This document shows positions 23,475-37,719 of a stretch of DNA of 64,000 nt, in pieces. A program made the translations under genes and the position numbers. The notes beneath the pieces were generated by a model. That model worked only from the letters and a program-made list of their open reading frames with translations. It searched no databases and was not told where the DNA came from. Positions within the stretch are counted from its first letter, which is position 1, and each line of letters begins with the position of its first letter. The stretch is from assembly GCF_947179165.1 (NCBI RefSeq), contig NC_077239.1:71692134-71756133 (forward strand). Reading direction: 5' to 3'. This stretch comes from Solanum dulcamara. Taxonomy: Eukaryota; Streptophyta; Magnoliopsida; Solanales; Solanaceae.

Positions 23475-24530
23475 ATACCTCTAAATTTGATAGCAAAATT
23501 TATTTTAATACTTTAATTATACGAATATTTAAATATTTATTTTAACAAAATTGAAGTTAATTAAATATCACCCTGAAAGTATAACACTACTCTCACCCAC
23601 CACATCATTGCCATGTAAGTACTATATCATTAATTTTTATTTCTTTTTCATTTATTTACCATTTTTTCTTACACACTTTTTATAATTAATTAATTAAAAA
23701 AATACATTTTCAAGAATCAAAATTTAAAATATGAGCCAATTTCATTAATTTTAATTTATTAATTTTAAATGTGTTCAATAGGTAGCCCCATTTTCTTTTC
23801 TTTTTTTCTCCTCCACGAGCCCGACCCCTCTCTTTCTTCTTCTTTGTTCTTCACCATTTTAATTTTTAGTGGTTTTTTTTTTCTTCTTCACCACCATTTA
23901 ATAATTTAAAAAAATAATAATAACTGAAACTTCTTCTTCTTCTCCTTTTCCTTTCCCTCCATTCTTCAAAACTTTTAAACTTTGCAAGTATTTCACTTTT
24001 TACGTAATATAGAGTGAAATCAATGTCAATAATATAGTGTTGGTGTTGAATTTTAAGGACTAATGGAATGAAAAATAATTGATAGAGGTGGGATGAAGAT
24101 GAAGGAAAAAATGTTTTAATGGAGAAAGAGGTGTAGTGGGGAAATCAACAAAATAAAGAAAAAAAATTATTATTATTTTCAAAAGAAGACTCACAAATTT
24201 CATTTATCTCTAATTAAGAAAATTTACATATTTTTTAAAGAATTAATATATCAAGAAAAAATATTCAAAATGATAGTTATATATCGGCCAATAAAAAAAA
24301 AGGCCATGGATATGATTTTAAATTAAGTGTTTCTTTTATGATTTAAATTCAGTATTTCTTTTTTTTTCTTTTTCATGTGCTTTTAGGAAAACAAGTACAC
24401 TCACTTTGCCACATCACTCCTTAGAGGGATATTTAAATAATTTCAGAATTATTAAGGGGGTATTTAAATGACTATATAGTTAAAGTGTTAAAGTAAGTTT
24501 TGATGCCAAGTTCGAAGGAGTTTTGATGTA
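23475..24530. mobile_element. Non-autonomous DNA element with ~70-bp imperfect inverted ends
   Basis: The left segment 'cctctaaatttgatagcaaaatttattttaatactttaattatacgaatatttaaat' (from 23480) is an imperfect inverted copy of the right segment at about 24455-24528 (atttaaatgactatatagttaaagtgttaaagtaagttttgatgccaagttcgaagg). The interior is AT-rich and non-coding. Long terminal repeats of this kind suggest a MULE-MITE. The target duplication was not resolved. Confidence 0.5.
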
Positions 24531-24595
24531 TTTACTCAGCGAAACGACCTCTCAATCCACTTACTCCGTTTGGGGACTTTTGTAAATTTAATTTA

Positions 24596-25517
24596 GGGAT
24601 CATTTGGTGTGAAAGATAACATTAAATAGTCTTGAGATTAAATTATAGTGTCACTTAATTTGTTGTTTGGTTGGCAAATTCTGAATAACTTATTCTGAAA
24701 TTAATAATTAGTACCGGGATAAGATATCCCTCTTCTTGGATGATATAGTAATCTTGGAATAAAATAGAGAAAATGACAAGAATATCCCTTGAAATCCTTT
24801 TTATACATCACTTTTCACGTGTATATTCACATTATTTTTAATACCATGTATAATGACAGTTACAATCTTCACTACCACTATTCCTTATTTTTATGATAAT
24901 TTTTTATATTTTTTAATTAAAAAATTAGACTATACAAATATAATTTTTATTTATTAATTTATCTGACTAATATTTATATTTATTTATGTTTTGATTTCTC
25001 TACTACTAAATTACATATTTTTAATTATATATCTTTTTAGTCTCTTGAAAGCTTGTATTTTATATATCAACTAAAATGAAAACTTTAGTATTTTACAATT
25101 TAAGGGTGATATGTCCTTAAATGAAGTGATACAAATAATAAATCCTCTTTTACCTTAACAAATTTAAGATGAAAGTTCTATTTTTAAGCTAAATAAGATA
25201 AAAATTTTATTTTTAAATACATATGGTACGAAATGCACACACAAAAATATTTAAGCTAAATAAGATGAAAATTTTATATTTAAGAATGAATAACTAAAGC
25301 TTGCAAAAAAATATAAAAAAGTAAATAAAGTGAAGGATATTTTTATAAACAACAACTTGTTCTTAAAATTTATGCAATGCATATTATTTTGAATACAACA
25401 AATCAAACAACCAATAAAAAATAATCAGTATAACTTATCCCATCATAACTAATTTCAGCATGACTTATCCCATTATAACTAATCTCATCATAACTTGTAT
25501 TCAAACCAAACGACTCC
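24596..25517. mobile_element. Tourist-like (PIF/Harbinger) non-autonomous element
   Basis: Left end GGGATCATTTGGTGTGAAAG and right end TTCAAACCAAACGACTCC are inverted copies, flanked by TTA on each side (24593-24595, 25518-25520), the 3-bp TWA-type target of PIF/Harbinger. Length is 922 bp. The interior repeats 'taacttatcccatcataactaatt' near the right end and 'gataagatatccc' near the left; it is non-coding. Confidence 0.68.
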
Positions 25518-25706
25518 TTACTATTTTTTATACCTATTCATTATGTTTAAGAAATCTAATTACAACTTACTTTATATATTTACTTATTAATAAAGATAGT
25601 ATTAAAAAAATAATATATAATAAGTAAAAATAATATTTTTAATATAACTGCTAATTCAAAATGGACAAACGAGAAAATGACATCTCTTGCCCGCTAATAA
25701 TTTGAA

Positions 25707-26535
25707 CGGAAAAGGGCCAAAATTACCCCTGAACTTTGAAAAATAGTTTATTTATGCCCTTCGTTCTACTTTAGGGCCAATTATACCCCTACCGTTATAC
25801 TTTGGGCCAAATATGCCCTTGAGTATAACAGAATGCCACGTGTCAGTTTCTCAGTGGTCAACTTATTTCCCCTTTTAAATTTTTTTTTTTAAATTTTTTT
25901 AAATCTGTTTTTAAAACCATTTTTAAAAATATTTTTTTTTTAAAAAATCTATTTCATTTTTTTTTATCTATTTTTAAATCTGCTTTTTAATTTATTTTTT
26001 AAAAATCTGTTTTTTATGTATTTTTTACAATATGTTTATTTTATTTTAAATTTGTTTTAAAAATAAATTTGCATTCACAGATTTTAAAAATATATATTTA
26101 AAAAGCAGATTTAAAAATAGATTAAAAATGGATTTAAAAAACATATAAAAACAGATTTTAAAAAAAAAATTAAAATAAAATATTTTAAATCTGTTTTTTT
26201 ATGTATTTTTTACAATATGTTTATTTTATTTTATTTTAAATTTGTTTTTAAAATAAATTTGCATTCACAGATTTTTAAAAAAAATATTTAAAAAGCAGAT
26301 TTAAAAATAGATTAAAAAATGGATTTAAAAAACATATAAAAAACAGATTTTAAAAACAAATTTAAAATAAAATAAAAAAAAACTGATTTTAAAAAATAGA
26401 TAAAAAAACAGATTTAATCTCAAGGGCATATTTGGCCCAAAGTATAACGGTAGGGGTATAATTGGCCCTAAAGTAGAACGAAGGGCATAAATAAACTATT
26501 TTTCAAAGTTCAGGAGTAATTTTGACCCTTTTCCG
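25707..26535. mobile_element. MULE-MITE with 117-bp inverted repeats and 9-bp target duplication
   Basis: The left arm 25707-25823 (starting CGGAAAAGGGCCAAAATTAC) and the right arm 26419-26535 are inverted copies with only a few mismatches. TAATTTGAA flanks the element on both sides (25698-25706 and 26536-26544), a 9-bp direct duplication as made by Mutator-type transposases. Total length is 829 bp. The interior is an A/T-rich palindromic field built from 'tttttaaatctgttttt' and its complement, with a block of about 180 bp repeated in tandem. It has no coding capacity, so it would need a transposase in trans. Confidence 0.92.
26000..26366. repeat. Tandem duplication of ~180 bp inside the MULE-MITE
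   Basis: The block 'aaatctgttttttatgtattttttacaatatgtttattttat..gcattcacag..aaaaagcagatttaaaaatagatt..aaacatataaaaacag' occurs at about 26003-26166 and again at about 26186-26362. Each block is itself a quasi-palindrome of poly-purine/pyrimidine words. Confidence 0.7.
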
Positions 26536-26597
26536 TAATTTGAATGAGGAAAAAAGCTCTTTTCAGAATTTTTAAGAGTAAAACTAGAGATCTCTTC

Positions 26598-26626
26598 TAA
26601 ATATATATATATATATATATATATAA
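26598..26626. repeat. (AT)n microsatellite
   Basis: About 14 uninterrupted at dinucleotides lie in non-coding DNA between the MULE-MITE and the eS24 gene. Confidence 0.85.
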
Positions 26627-27244
26627 AACTAAAAACAAGTGGGTAAAGAACTAAGAAAACTTATTTCTCACGTAACAATGGAAGTGACATGTTTACTAAG
26701 ATTGAATTTAGGTACAAGAACTCAACTACGTATTTTAGAGGCACGCTGGACAAATTCAAAAGAATATATCTAATCTAAGTTGCTCCAGCGCTCCAAAAAT
26801 ATTGCCACACTCATAAAAAAACACTACTTTTGAAAAAATCAATATATACCAACTAACATCGAAAAATAGTATCTAATCAAACTTGCAACAAATTATTAGG
26901 ATAAAACGCCTGTACTGATTCCCAATCACAACATAAGCAAAAGGAAAGTTTAAAACTCCTAGTTAATAAATGACATCTACGCATTTCCTCTCGTTTACTT
27001 TATATATTCCAAACACTTCTTTTGACAATAAGGAGAGAATAATCTGGTAACATTTGAAGAGAGAATAATATTCTAACAATCCACTCAATTTGATGATGAT
27101 CTAATAGTACTTGAACATGCAAAATATATTGAAGTAACCCCAGCAAAATTGAAATGAGTCTACAAGAAGGTCCCATAAAAACATAAATGATACGGCATGT
27201 CTAGCCAAAACGCTTTTCCAGCTTCGTCTACAATTACTATCAGA

Positions 27245-29455
<2,211 letters not shown>

Positions 29456-29602
29456 TCACTAACAAAAGTACAGAAAACTATGGTGATGAAAATGATACTT
29501 TTGTCAGTCTGGATTCGCTACTCCGGCGACTCTCCGTCTCTAACTCTCCCTCTGCGCGGCGCCTCCGTTCTGAGTTCTGTTTTCGATCTTGCTTGCTATA
29601 CT

Positions 29603-29656
29603 TTAGGGTTTTAAAAAGGCTTCCCTAATTCTTGCGTTTATTTTGGGCCGTGGGCT
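29603..29656 (-). promoter_or_regulatory. Telo-box plus two site II motifs upstream of eS24
   Basis: On the minus strand AAACCCTAA lies at 29603-29611. Two site II cores (TGGGCC at 29644-29649, TGGGCT at 29651-29656 on the plus strand) lie about 30-45 bp further upstream. Telo-box together with TGGGCY elements is the known signature of plant ribosomal-protein and other growth-linked promoters (bound by telo-box factors and TCP proteins). The distance to the ATG at 29401 is about 200-250 bp. Confidence 0.75.
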
Positions 29657-29659
29657 TAG

Positions 29660-32619
29660 AGATGGAGCAAGTACAAAGATAGCCATTTTGGAACTTCTAT
29701 TTAAACTATGGCCTAAATTCAACGGGGAAGGAATCATTTTTGTAGGTAAAAATACCGTATGGACGAACCTTGCTTCTTGGAAGCTATATTTTTGATATTT
29801 TCGACTCAACTTCAGATATACATGATTGAAGTTGAAAAGATATGTAAATGAAGTTAGGAGTTCATATATGCATGTCTAAAAGTTGGCATATTTACATATT
29901 CTTGTATATTTATGATCGAATCTCAAATATTTATATCTAATTTATCAGATGAAAATAAAAGTCGGAAAACTTTATTAAAACGTCAACACACGACTTTTAT
30001 TTACATCAAAATCTCAATTCAAATGATTTTTTCAGATAATTCAAACATGAGGATCATTTTTCTTATCGAACCAATAAAATCAAAATACCAGACAAATCAA
30101 ATGATCTCAAATTAAAAATTAAAGAAGAGATAAAGATTCAAATAATTTTTTCAGATAATTCAAACATGAAAATGTGTTTTTTGGTTTTTAACATTAATGT
30201 TGTCTCCATTTATCAAAAATAGAAATTGTTATAATAAATATGCGCTACAAAACAAATCAGTGTGAATTTAGAGATATCAAATATGATGGGTATAAGTCAA
30301 ACGTGTTTTCCAAAAATAAAAGTTTTGTATGAAATCTACCAACAATAACTATAAGTCAAATGTGTTTTTCAAAAAAAGAAACAACACAATTTCTGCTAGT
30401 TTAGATCGTAATTATGTTCAGACATAGTAGTTTATCAAATTGTCATTTATACTATTTTTTGTTTGTTAGATACATGTATATTTAATATATGCGGGTCAAA
30501 TTAGTTATAATTTTATAATGATCTGTCTCATTGTTAGTAAATTACCAAGCGTAAGATGTCCAAATTTGAAAGTTTTAATATCAAATCGGATTTAAGCCGG
30601 AATCAGCTCTGTCCTGGGATAACAAAATTCCATTAGAAAAAAAGAGCAAATGCTGCCTAGGACCTCTATGGTGGTCCCTTGATCGCTATAGTTGCGCTAG
30701 GTAGTTAACCTAGCGAATTTTAAAACTTTTTTTCCTCTCAATTCCAGTTCTAAAAGAGTTGCCTCCAACTACAAAGGCCCTAGGGCTACTCTTAAGAGAG
30801 AAACCTTGACAACAGAAAGAAAGAAACACGTCTCCAACCTCGTCTTCGCAAACTCTTCATCAATCTCACTAAAACAGAATCAAGGAACAAAGATTTATAC
30901 GCTCTGTAGCAGCAGTTTGGTGTCCAGATAGGCTATAATTTATAAGTAGTAGATTATGATTAGAAAATGTGTGCATAATGTAGATTGGATAGGAGAATTA
31001 TGATTAGGCATGCAGACATGACGTTTAGATGGATAAAACATAATACTTAAAGAAAAAAAATCTTATTGTCTATTAATGTTATTGATTGAATCCCTTGAGG
31101 GGTGTTTTGTGTTGATATGACTTACATGGTGAATTATAGGGTAAAGATGTGATGATGAGTAACAATAGAGAAATTACATGAAATTTTAATCTAGGAAATA
31201 TGCTTAATTACCATTAACGAGGGTGAATTTGCCATAGTGTTGTCGTAAGTACATGATGTTACTATTTAATTATTGCTAGGCTATTGATCATGACAGGGGA
31301 GTGATTTTGTTGTTGTTAATTGAAGTTTAGACTTGATTTAGATTTAATTGTGCTCTCAAGTTGAATATTTATTGCATTGTCTTCAAACATGATTCTAATT
31401 AATGATGTGGTTGTTAATGCTTGAGAATGCACGAGTTATTGATCGATGGGTCTATTTGGTTACTTGCATTGTAGGTGTACGTATGGTTTTTATACACTGA
31501 GCCATTTATGTGAGAAAGGTAATAGTAATTATAATCTTATGGTGTGATTAGTGGTTCGTGTTCGAAGTGAGCTTCAGAATGAGCGATTGTATATGTGTAT
31601 ATATATTTGTGTATGTGTATATATATATGGACGAAGAATTAAGTACTACACTGGTACGATAATGAGAAAAGCTGATTCTCTGCAGATCATGACTATTATA
31701 CATAAATAAGACACTTAGCGTATATGTACAAATAAGAGTGTGATATAGTGGTGATATGTCTAACAGTGCTCATATGCTCAGGTATTCGTATTTTGAGATA
31801 ATTGACTCGATTATTGAGTTATATGTATCTCTTGTGTGGTTTATGAATTCGTAATCTAATTGATATGGTGTGACATACTTGTAATCTTGATTTAGGGATT
31901 ACGTGGGAGCATAGTTTAGTATATTATAGGTCATGTTGGTTGTTGTTAGTAGGTTATAAAATTGTCAGTATGATAGAAAAATATTCACAATGTGTGTAAT
32001 GATGTTTCCCTATTGATATCGATTTGTGGGTCTAGTTGATATAGCTAATTATTAAATATGCCTATTGTATTAATTAGATGATCTTGTTGGTTAGACTATT
32101 CAAGCAAAGGTAAATGAGGGGGACTGTTGTGGTATAAAATCCTTATATCGAACTTGTGATTTTTTTATAATGTTGAGTGATCTATCCTTGATTGATCGAT
32201 GATACTTAGCAGTGCGTGCGGTGTATTGATACTTTTTTTGTTATATTTTTTTGAAGTGTAGATGTGTTGCGGTTGACTGGAAGTCATTTATGTAGAATGA
32301 CGCGTAGTCATCATCAACTTTTGCACCCTTCTTTTCGCTAGAAGTTGTGTCTTGCCTAACTCAAGTTAGAAGCTACTCTATATACCTAGATTAGATCTTG
32401 AGAGTTGTTTTGTTTTATTCGGTTAATTACTTGGGAAATTATTGTTTAACATTAATTTTAGGTATTAAAATATACATGCTATTGTTGATAGAACCGTTAA
32501 TTGAATTTCTTACATATTTTTGATTGGGGAGGTAAGGGTTCTCCTATTTAGTTAAGAATAGAGTAGGTGTCCGCACGATCCCTTAATTAGGATCGTGACA
32601 ACTTTATTCTAGATACACT
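29660..32619. other. Intergenic DNA with no supportable gene
   Basis: AT-rich sequence upstream of eS24. A ~45-bp unit 'ttttttcagataattcaaacatgaggatca' is repeated at about 30024 and 30147, and GT/TA-rich runs occur near 31580-31640. No long frame or recognised motif was seen; old transposon debris is likely. Confidence 0.45.
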
Positions 32620-33060
32620 GTACCCAAATGTGCATCACGTATATTTGGATACACTAACTCTCTGACTCCCTCCTCTTTCGATCGCTTTCCTCCCTCTCTC
32701 ACTCACCTCTCTCTATGTGTCTATATTTTATTATGTATCTAAGTTTCACAAATTTTATGTATATATGTATCTAATATTAGTTTCATATTTTTGTGTATTC
32801 AAAATCAATTTCATCCATTGTATTTGATATCATTACATCCCTTGTATCCCATATCAATATCATGAGTGTATCTAATATCAAACATTTAGTGTATGTGTAT
32901 ATAGGTACATGTATCTAATATCAAAATATCTCCGAGGTCCAAACTAAATGTATTTGATATCAAATATTTAGTGTATTCGTGCATAGTATATTCGGACACA
33001 TGATATCAAAGATATATGTATCTAATATCAAAATGTGCCTAAGGTCCAAAATCTTAGATA
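32620..33060. repeat. Degenerate array of TGTATCTAATATCAAA words
   Basis: The words tgtatctaatatcaaa, tgtatttgatatcaaat and gtatcccatatcaatatc recur at least five times, with 'gaggtccaaa' / 'aaggtccaaa' repeated near 32930 and 33040. Spacing is irregular. No coding potential. Confidence 0.6.
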
Positions 33061-33149
33061 CAACCTTTTTTCATAAACCACAACAACTTATATCATCCTC
33101 CATAAAAAACAGCAGAATCAAACAACATTGTTTTCATTTGTTCTAGATG

Positions 33150-33453
33150 GATGTCTATACTAGGATAAACATGATTAAGAATAGAAATATATGAGATAAG
33201 GTAGGAGTGACCACCATAGTGGATAAGATGAGGAAGGTGACACTGGGATGTTTTAGGCATGTGAAGAGAAGATACACATATGCCTCAATCAAGAGGTGTG
33301 AAGAGTTGACTATAGCGGGTACAAATAAAGATAGATGTATATCGAAAAAGTTTTAGAGATATGTGATTAGACAAGATATGATACACCCGCATCTTATGGA
33401 GGACATGAATCTTGATAGAAAGATTTCAAGATTGAGAATTAATATACAAAGCT
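33150..33453 (+). mobile_element. 3' end of an RTE-type LINE (ORF C-terminus)
   Basis: Translating the plus strand gives DKMRKVTLGCFRHVKRRYTY, then CEELTIAGTNKDR, then RYVIRQDMIHPHLMEDMNLD and RKISRLRINIQS followed by a stop. This is the highly conserved C-terminal tail of plant RTE LINE proteins (normally RWFGHVxRR..RRCE..GRGRPKK..VIRxDM..L..DMxLDRxxWRxRI). One stop codon interrupts it. The rest of the element is absent. Confidence 0.75.
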
Positions 33454-33937
33454 AGTTGGTAGTCGAATGTTTCCTAATCTCCTTATCGATATTGCTTTTA
33501 GTACTTTTCTTTTATCTATTGATTTTATTTTCTCCTTTATTTCGATTATCTTATTAATTAACACTGTTACTGGTATCTTCTCCATTAAATGAATTTTCAC
33601 TACTGTATATGTTTTACATACTTGATTTTTTTATTGTGCTTTGTTTGAACTGATGATCTATCGAAAACAATCTCTCAATCTTCTCAAGACAGAGGTAAAA
33701 CTACATACACCATCCTTCTCAAATTTCACTTATAAATTACACTGAATATGTTCAATGTAAATAATTCTTACATTATCCATTTATATATATATGTTATAGC
33801 ATATTTCAAAAAGTCTTATCTGTAAATATATTTTGCATGACCTATAACATTTTTTTAAAAACAATATATAAAATTTGATATTTTCTTTTCTCGAAATAAA
33901 AGAAGCAAATAGAAATATATTGGTGAAAAATAAACAA

Positions 33938-35005
33938 GGGTCCTGTTTGGAAAACCACTTTGGTAATTGGATTTGGTGTAATTACACTGTCTGACATGTT
34001 TGGTTGGTCATGTAATTACATGATCAACAAGTTATTGGGTTTAATTGGCAGGGAGTAATTACACTCTTCAATTCCCAGGGAGGCTGTGAATTGGTGTAAT
34101 TACAAGTTGATTATCTTTTAATTTTTTTTATTTCTATTTTTATTATTTTTTGTTTTAATTTATTTTTATTACTATTTTATATTCTTATTATTTTTATTGT
34201 TCTAATATTTTCTAAAAATGTATTTTTTATTTTTTATTTTTTATGTTTCATTTCGTTCTCATTCTCAACTTTTACTTCATGTGATTTCATGCAATTTTTC
34301 GTATTACTCTCTTTTTAATTCTATGTTTATTTTTTCCATTAGCATAATTTTGTTAGTGTTCTAGTTTTAAAATTAAAGTAGAAGTCATTGTTGAATGAGG
34401 TTATAAACTTATATTTTGAATTTAGAACTTATGCTATATTTTCAGTTTTATTTATTTTAGTAGTATTAACTTGATATTTCACATTGCAAGTCATTTATTT
34501 TTTAGTTAGATTTGATAGATTATCTTTTTGTCAAATGTTTTAATAATTTTATGACTTATATTTATAATATTAATATCTTTTTAAAATCAAACATGCATTT
34601 CATGATGCTCAAAGAAATTTTATATTTTTAGTTTTTATGATTAATTTAAGAAAAATATATTAATTTAAAAAATATAAATCAATTATTTTCTATAAGATTA
34701 GTAAGAACGTATGTTTATTAGTTAATATATTCAAAATACAATATATATCTTAAATATTTAATTTAATATCATTTATAAAAGCCCTTATTTGTCTAATATA
34801 AATTTTAAGTTTAGATAATTAATTTTTATTTTTAAAATTTAATATAACCTTGTATTTAAACTTGTGCAACCAAATTGTATATTTATAGTTACACTATAAT
34901 TACATTGTACCAAATAAACAAATCATTATAGTTATTAAGTTGTGTAATTACTATTCTAATAACTATATAAATTCCAATCAACACGCGACTTTCCAAACAA
35001 AGCCC
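33938..35005. mobile_element. Non-autonomous DNA transposon, ~1.07 kb, GGG..TGTTTGGAAA ends
   Basis: The left end GGGTCCTGTTTGGAAAACC and the right end GACTTTCCAAACAAAGCCC are inverted copies. Sub-terminal 'tggtgtaattacac / tgtaattacatga' words near the left recur inverted near the right ('gtgtaattacta'). The interior is very AT-rich and non-coding. The superfamily (hAT versus PIF) cannot be decided because no clean target duplication was seen. Confidence 0.6.
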
Positions 35006-35033
35006 AAATGTAGAAAATTGGAAACATATCACT

Positions 35034-35205
35034 AAGCCTGTTTGGATGATCTTATTTTAATTAACTTATAAATTGAAAACTGCTTATAAGTTAAAAATAA
35101 AAAGCAGTTGCAATCCAACTTATTTTTTTGACATTATTTTCAACTTATAAACTTATAAACTTATAAACAGCTTATAATAAGTTATAAGCCAATCCAACCG
35201 GCTCT
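35034..35205. mobile_element. MITE of the 'TTTGGATTGGCTTAT' family
   Basis: Starts aagcctgtttggatgatctta, ends ataagttataagccaatccaaccggctct, and contains the family words aacttataa, gcttataagtta and cttattttttt. It sits about 180 bp upstream of the fasciclin-like gene, so it may be part of that promoter. Confidence 0.7.
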
Positions 35206-35383
35206 AAAACTTGCAGTAATCTCCCTCTTCTTCTTGGCGAGGGCGAAAAATTTACAGATTACAAAGTGAACTGAGAATCTCTCATTAAGCAATAAATAAC
35301 CGCTCCGTCAACCGTCTTTCCCTTCACATATCCCCAAAATACTCTCTCTAAGAAAAACCCATTGAGCTTTCAAGAATTCATCA

Positions 35384-36475
35384 ATGGCGTCCACTGTTAA
35401 TCTCTTCATCTTCCTCATTTCCATTTTCATCTGCACCGCAAACCCAACGTTCTGTTCAACATCAGAATCTCGTCGTCAACTTCTGCTAACTCCATCTCCA
35501 TCTCCATCTCCATCTCCATCTCCATCACCACTTCCATTGGTCGTCATCCTCTCAAATCTTGGATTCAATGACCTCGCCAATGCTTCTCTCAATTCCAGCA
35601 TCTCCACCATTAATTTCCCACTTACCATTTTCGCCCCAACCGATTCCTCCCTCCTTACTTGCCCTTCCTGCTCCATTCCCCTTCTTCTTCAAGAACACTC
35701 TGTTCTTGGTCTCTACTCATTTCACTTCCTCCAGAGTTTAGCATTTGGTACCAAGATTGAAACTTTAGCCCCAACTCGTTGTCTCACGATTACCCCATCT
35801 CGATCCAGAAATTCCTCAAAGGCAGTGTTCGTTAATGGGGTGGAAATTACTAAACCGGACATCTACAACAATGGGTTCATCATTTTTCACGGTATACAGG
35901 GGTACGTCTCTCATCTTTCTCCAATTTCTTGCAGAATTGAGAGTATGACTACTTTATCCTTCCCATTTCTTCCGCCACCCACGGCGGCGTTTGCTGCCAC
36001 GCGCTCGATGTTAAAAGATGTTATGGGTCGTTTGCGTACCGGTGGTTACACTATGGTGGCACTTGCTATGAGGGTTAAGTACCCTGAGCTATCGGATTTA
36101 AAATTGATGACTATTTTTGCAATGGATGATTCGTCTATATTTGGTGTTGGAATTGGGCATGAGTATGTAGCAAATCTTGGGTTTCATATTGTGCCTAATA
36201 GGCTTTTAATGGCGTCTGAGTTGATGGAATTGGCTCCTAATACAGAGCTGATGACAATGGACAAAGGGGGGAAATTGGTGGTGACTACTGCAGGTGGCAA
36301 TGGTCCTTTGGTTCCAATGAGGATCAATTATGTTAAAGTCAAGAATTTCGATCTTGTTTACAATAAAAGGATTGTTGTTCATGGACTCTCAAGGCCATTT
36401 CCGCGTATTCGTCTTCATCAACAAGCTGATGAATCCACAAGGATTTCAGTTAGATTCTCGAGTACTGTGAAATGA
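35384..36475 (+). CDS. Fasciclin-like protein, FLA19/20/21 type
   Basis: Intronless frame of 363 aa. Residues 1-24 form a signal peptide (MASTVNLFIFLISIFICTAN..). A short Ser-Pro run (LTPSPSPSPSPSPSP, about 35-50), a likely arabinogalactan glycosylation site, follows. FAS1 domain 1 (about 50-180) has the FAPTDSSLL motif at 83-90. FAS1 domain 2 (about 200-345) has VALAMRVKYPEL, MTIFAMDD and HIVPNRLLM. The protein ends STRISVRFSSTVK, with no C-terminal hydrophobic GPI signal, as in FLA19/20/21. It should be secreted to the cell wall, with a role in adhesion or wall organisation known only for the family. The ATG has a purine-rich leader. A TATA-like aataaataac lies about 90 bp upstream. The C-terminal part of domain 2 is less typical. 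Confidence 0.88.
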   Translation: MASTVNLFIFLISIFICTANPTFCSTSESRRQLLLTPSPSPSPSPSPSPLPLVVILSNLGFNDLANASLNSSISTINFPLTIFAPTDSSLLTCPSCSIPLLLQEHSVLGLYSFHFLQSLAFGTKIETLAPTRCLTITPSRSRNSSKAVFVNGVEITKPDIYNNGFIIFHGIQGYVSHLSPISCRIESMTTLSFPFLPPPTAAFAATRSMLKDVMGRLRTGGYTMVALAMRVKYPELSDLKLMTIFAMDDSSIFGVGIGHEYVANLGFHIVPNRLLMASELMELAPNTELMTMDKGGKLVVTTAGGNGPLVPMRINYVKVKNFDLVYNKRIVVHGLSRPFPRIRLHQQADESTRISVRFSSTVK

Positions 36476-37587
36476 TGGGCACCAATGTAAAGGGAAAAAG
36501 ATTAGGATTCGTCCTACTATACTGTACTATTCTTTGAAGCAATTTTTTGTTAGTTCTTGTTGAGGCACGTAACATGTAGAAAAGAGAGGAGGAAACATTG
36601 TTGTATAGAATTTTATTTGCTCTTAAGAGAAACATAATGCCCAATTTGTTCTTGTCTTGTTTGCTTCCTATTCTTTCTTGTTGTTGATTGTTCATCCTGA
36701 CTTTTACTTCTTTGCATTGAAACATTTTGCTTTTATCTTTAGTGAGTCACCTAGCCAAAACTATTACTTAAGCTTCCGTTTAATCATAGATTTTGAACTT
36801 AAAACTTAAAAAATTGAGTTTTGAAATTTCAATTTTTGAAATTGTGTTTGGACTTATATTTTTTTGGATAATAGTTTCATCCTATTCCACCAAAAAAAAT
36901 GTTCAATACAAAGCAAGTGGAAGCTGACCATCCAACTTCTATAGATCTATAATGCATTAACTTGGTTTCCTTTTATCTTGGCATTGCTGTATATGTAAAC
37001 TGCTCTTAATATGCAGTAACTCATAAAGGGTTTCTGGCATAGAACATGTGTCTATTGAACATGAGTGGAGTTAGTGTGTACGTTAAGGTATATTTGTATT
37101 AAGAAATTCATTAAATAAGATGTGTAACTTTATACATTAGTTCATACATGTAAAGATCTAAAGTAGTAAATCAATTACAAACAGATTTCAGCTGGAAAAT
37201 GTTCAATAGAGTTCATCACCATTTACTCCATCACCATTTATTTCCCCTGCAATGTAAAGAGTTCATCCAAATCAATTAGGTAAATGTTTAGTTGATTTAA
37301 ACGTTTCTTGATCGATCTCTAGACCTAGTACAGTTTTTCCTTCCCATTTAATTTAAAATATATTACGTGAGTGCCAAACAACACTTATTTGGGTAGTTTC
37401 AAAAGGAAGGGATATCACTCAGACATGTTAATATATATGGCAATTGAATTATAAGCCAAGATCATAAAAAGCATTCCGCGACAAGAAAGTGAATATCCTA
37501 ACTTTCAATAGTCAGATAAAAGAACAGAAATAAATTGATTTATTATCTTATGGTCATAAATTTCGCTCGCTCTACCAGTTTTTCCAT
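36476..37587. other. 3' flank of the fasciclin-like gene and intergenic DNA
   Basis: Contains the likely 3' untranslated region (to about 36725) and AT-rich DNA with a short piece (36780-36870) resembling the AT-rich repeat at 15755 and 43215. No gene was seen. Confidence 0.4.
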
Positions 37588-37596
37588 TAGATATTT

Positions 37597-37719
37597 GGCC
37601 AAATCCATCGCTGGCCCCTTAAAGTTGGCGTCAACTTTCACTTAGACACCTAAACCAAGATATGTTCATTTTAGACACCTAATGTAAGGGTCTATTGTAT
37701 CATTTTGACACTTTTTAAT
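37597..37719 (+). repeat. Left terminal inverted repeat of the MULE
   Basis: 123 bp, starting GGCCAAATCCATCG and ending ..TTTTGACACTTTTTAAT. Compared with the right arm there are differences such as aaatcc/aaaccc, atcgctgg/atcactgg, acaccta/acacata and tgtatcat/tgtgtcat. Confidence 0.93.

Noticed and set aside
35559..35741. 60-codon frame overlapping the fasciclin-like gene
   Set aside because: Out-of-frame overlap inside a well supported coding region.
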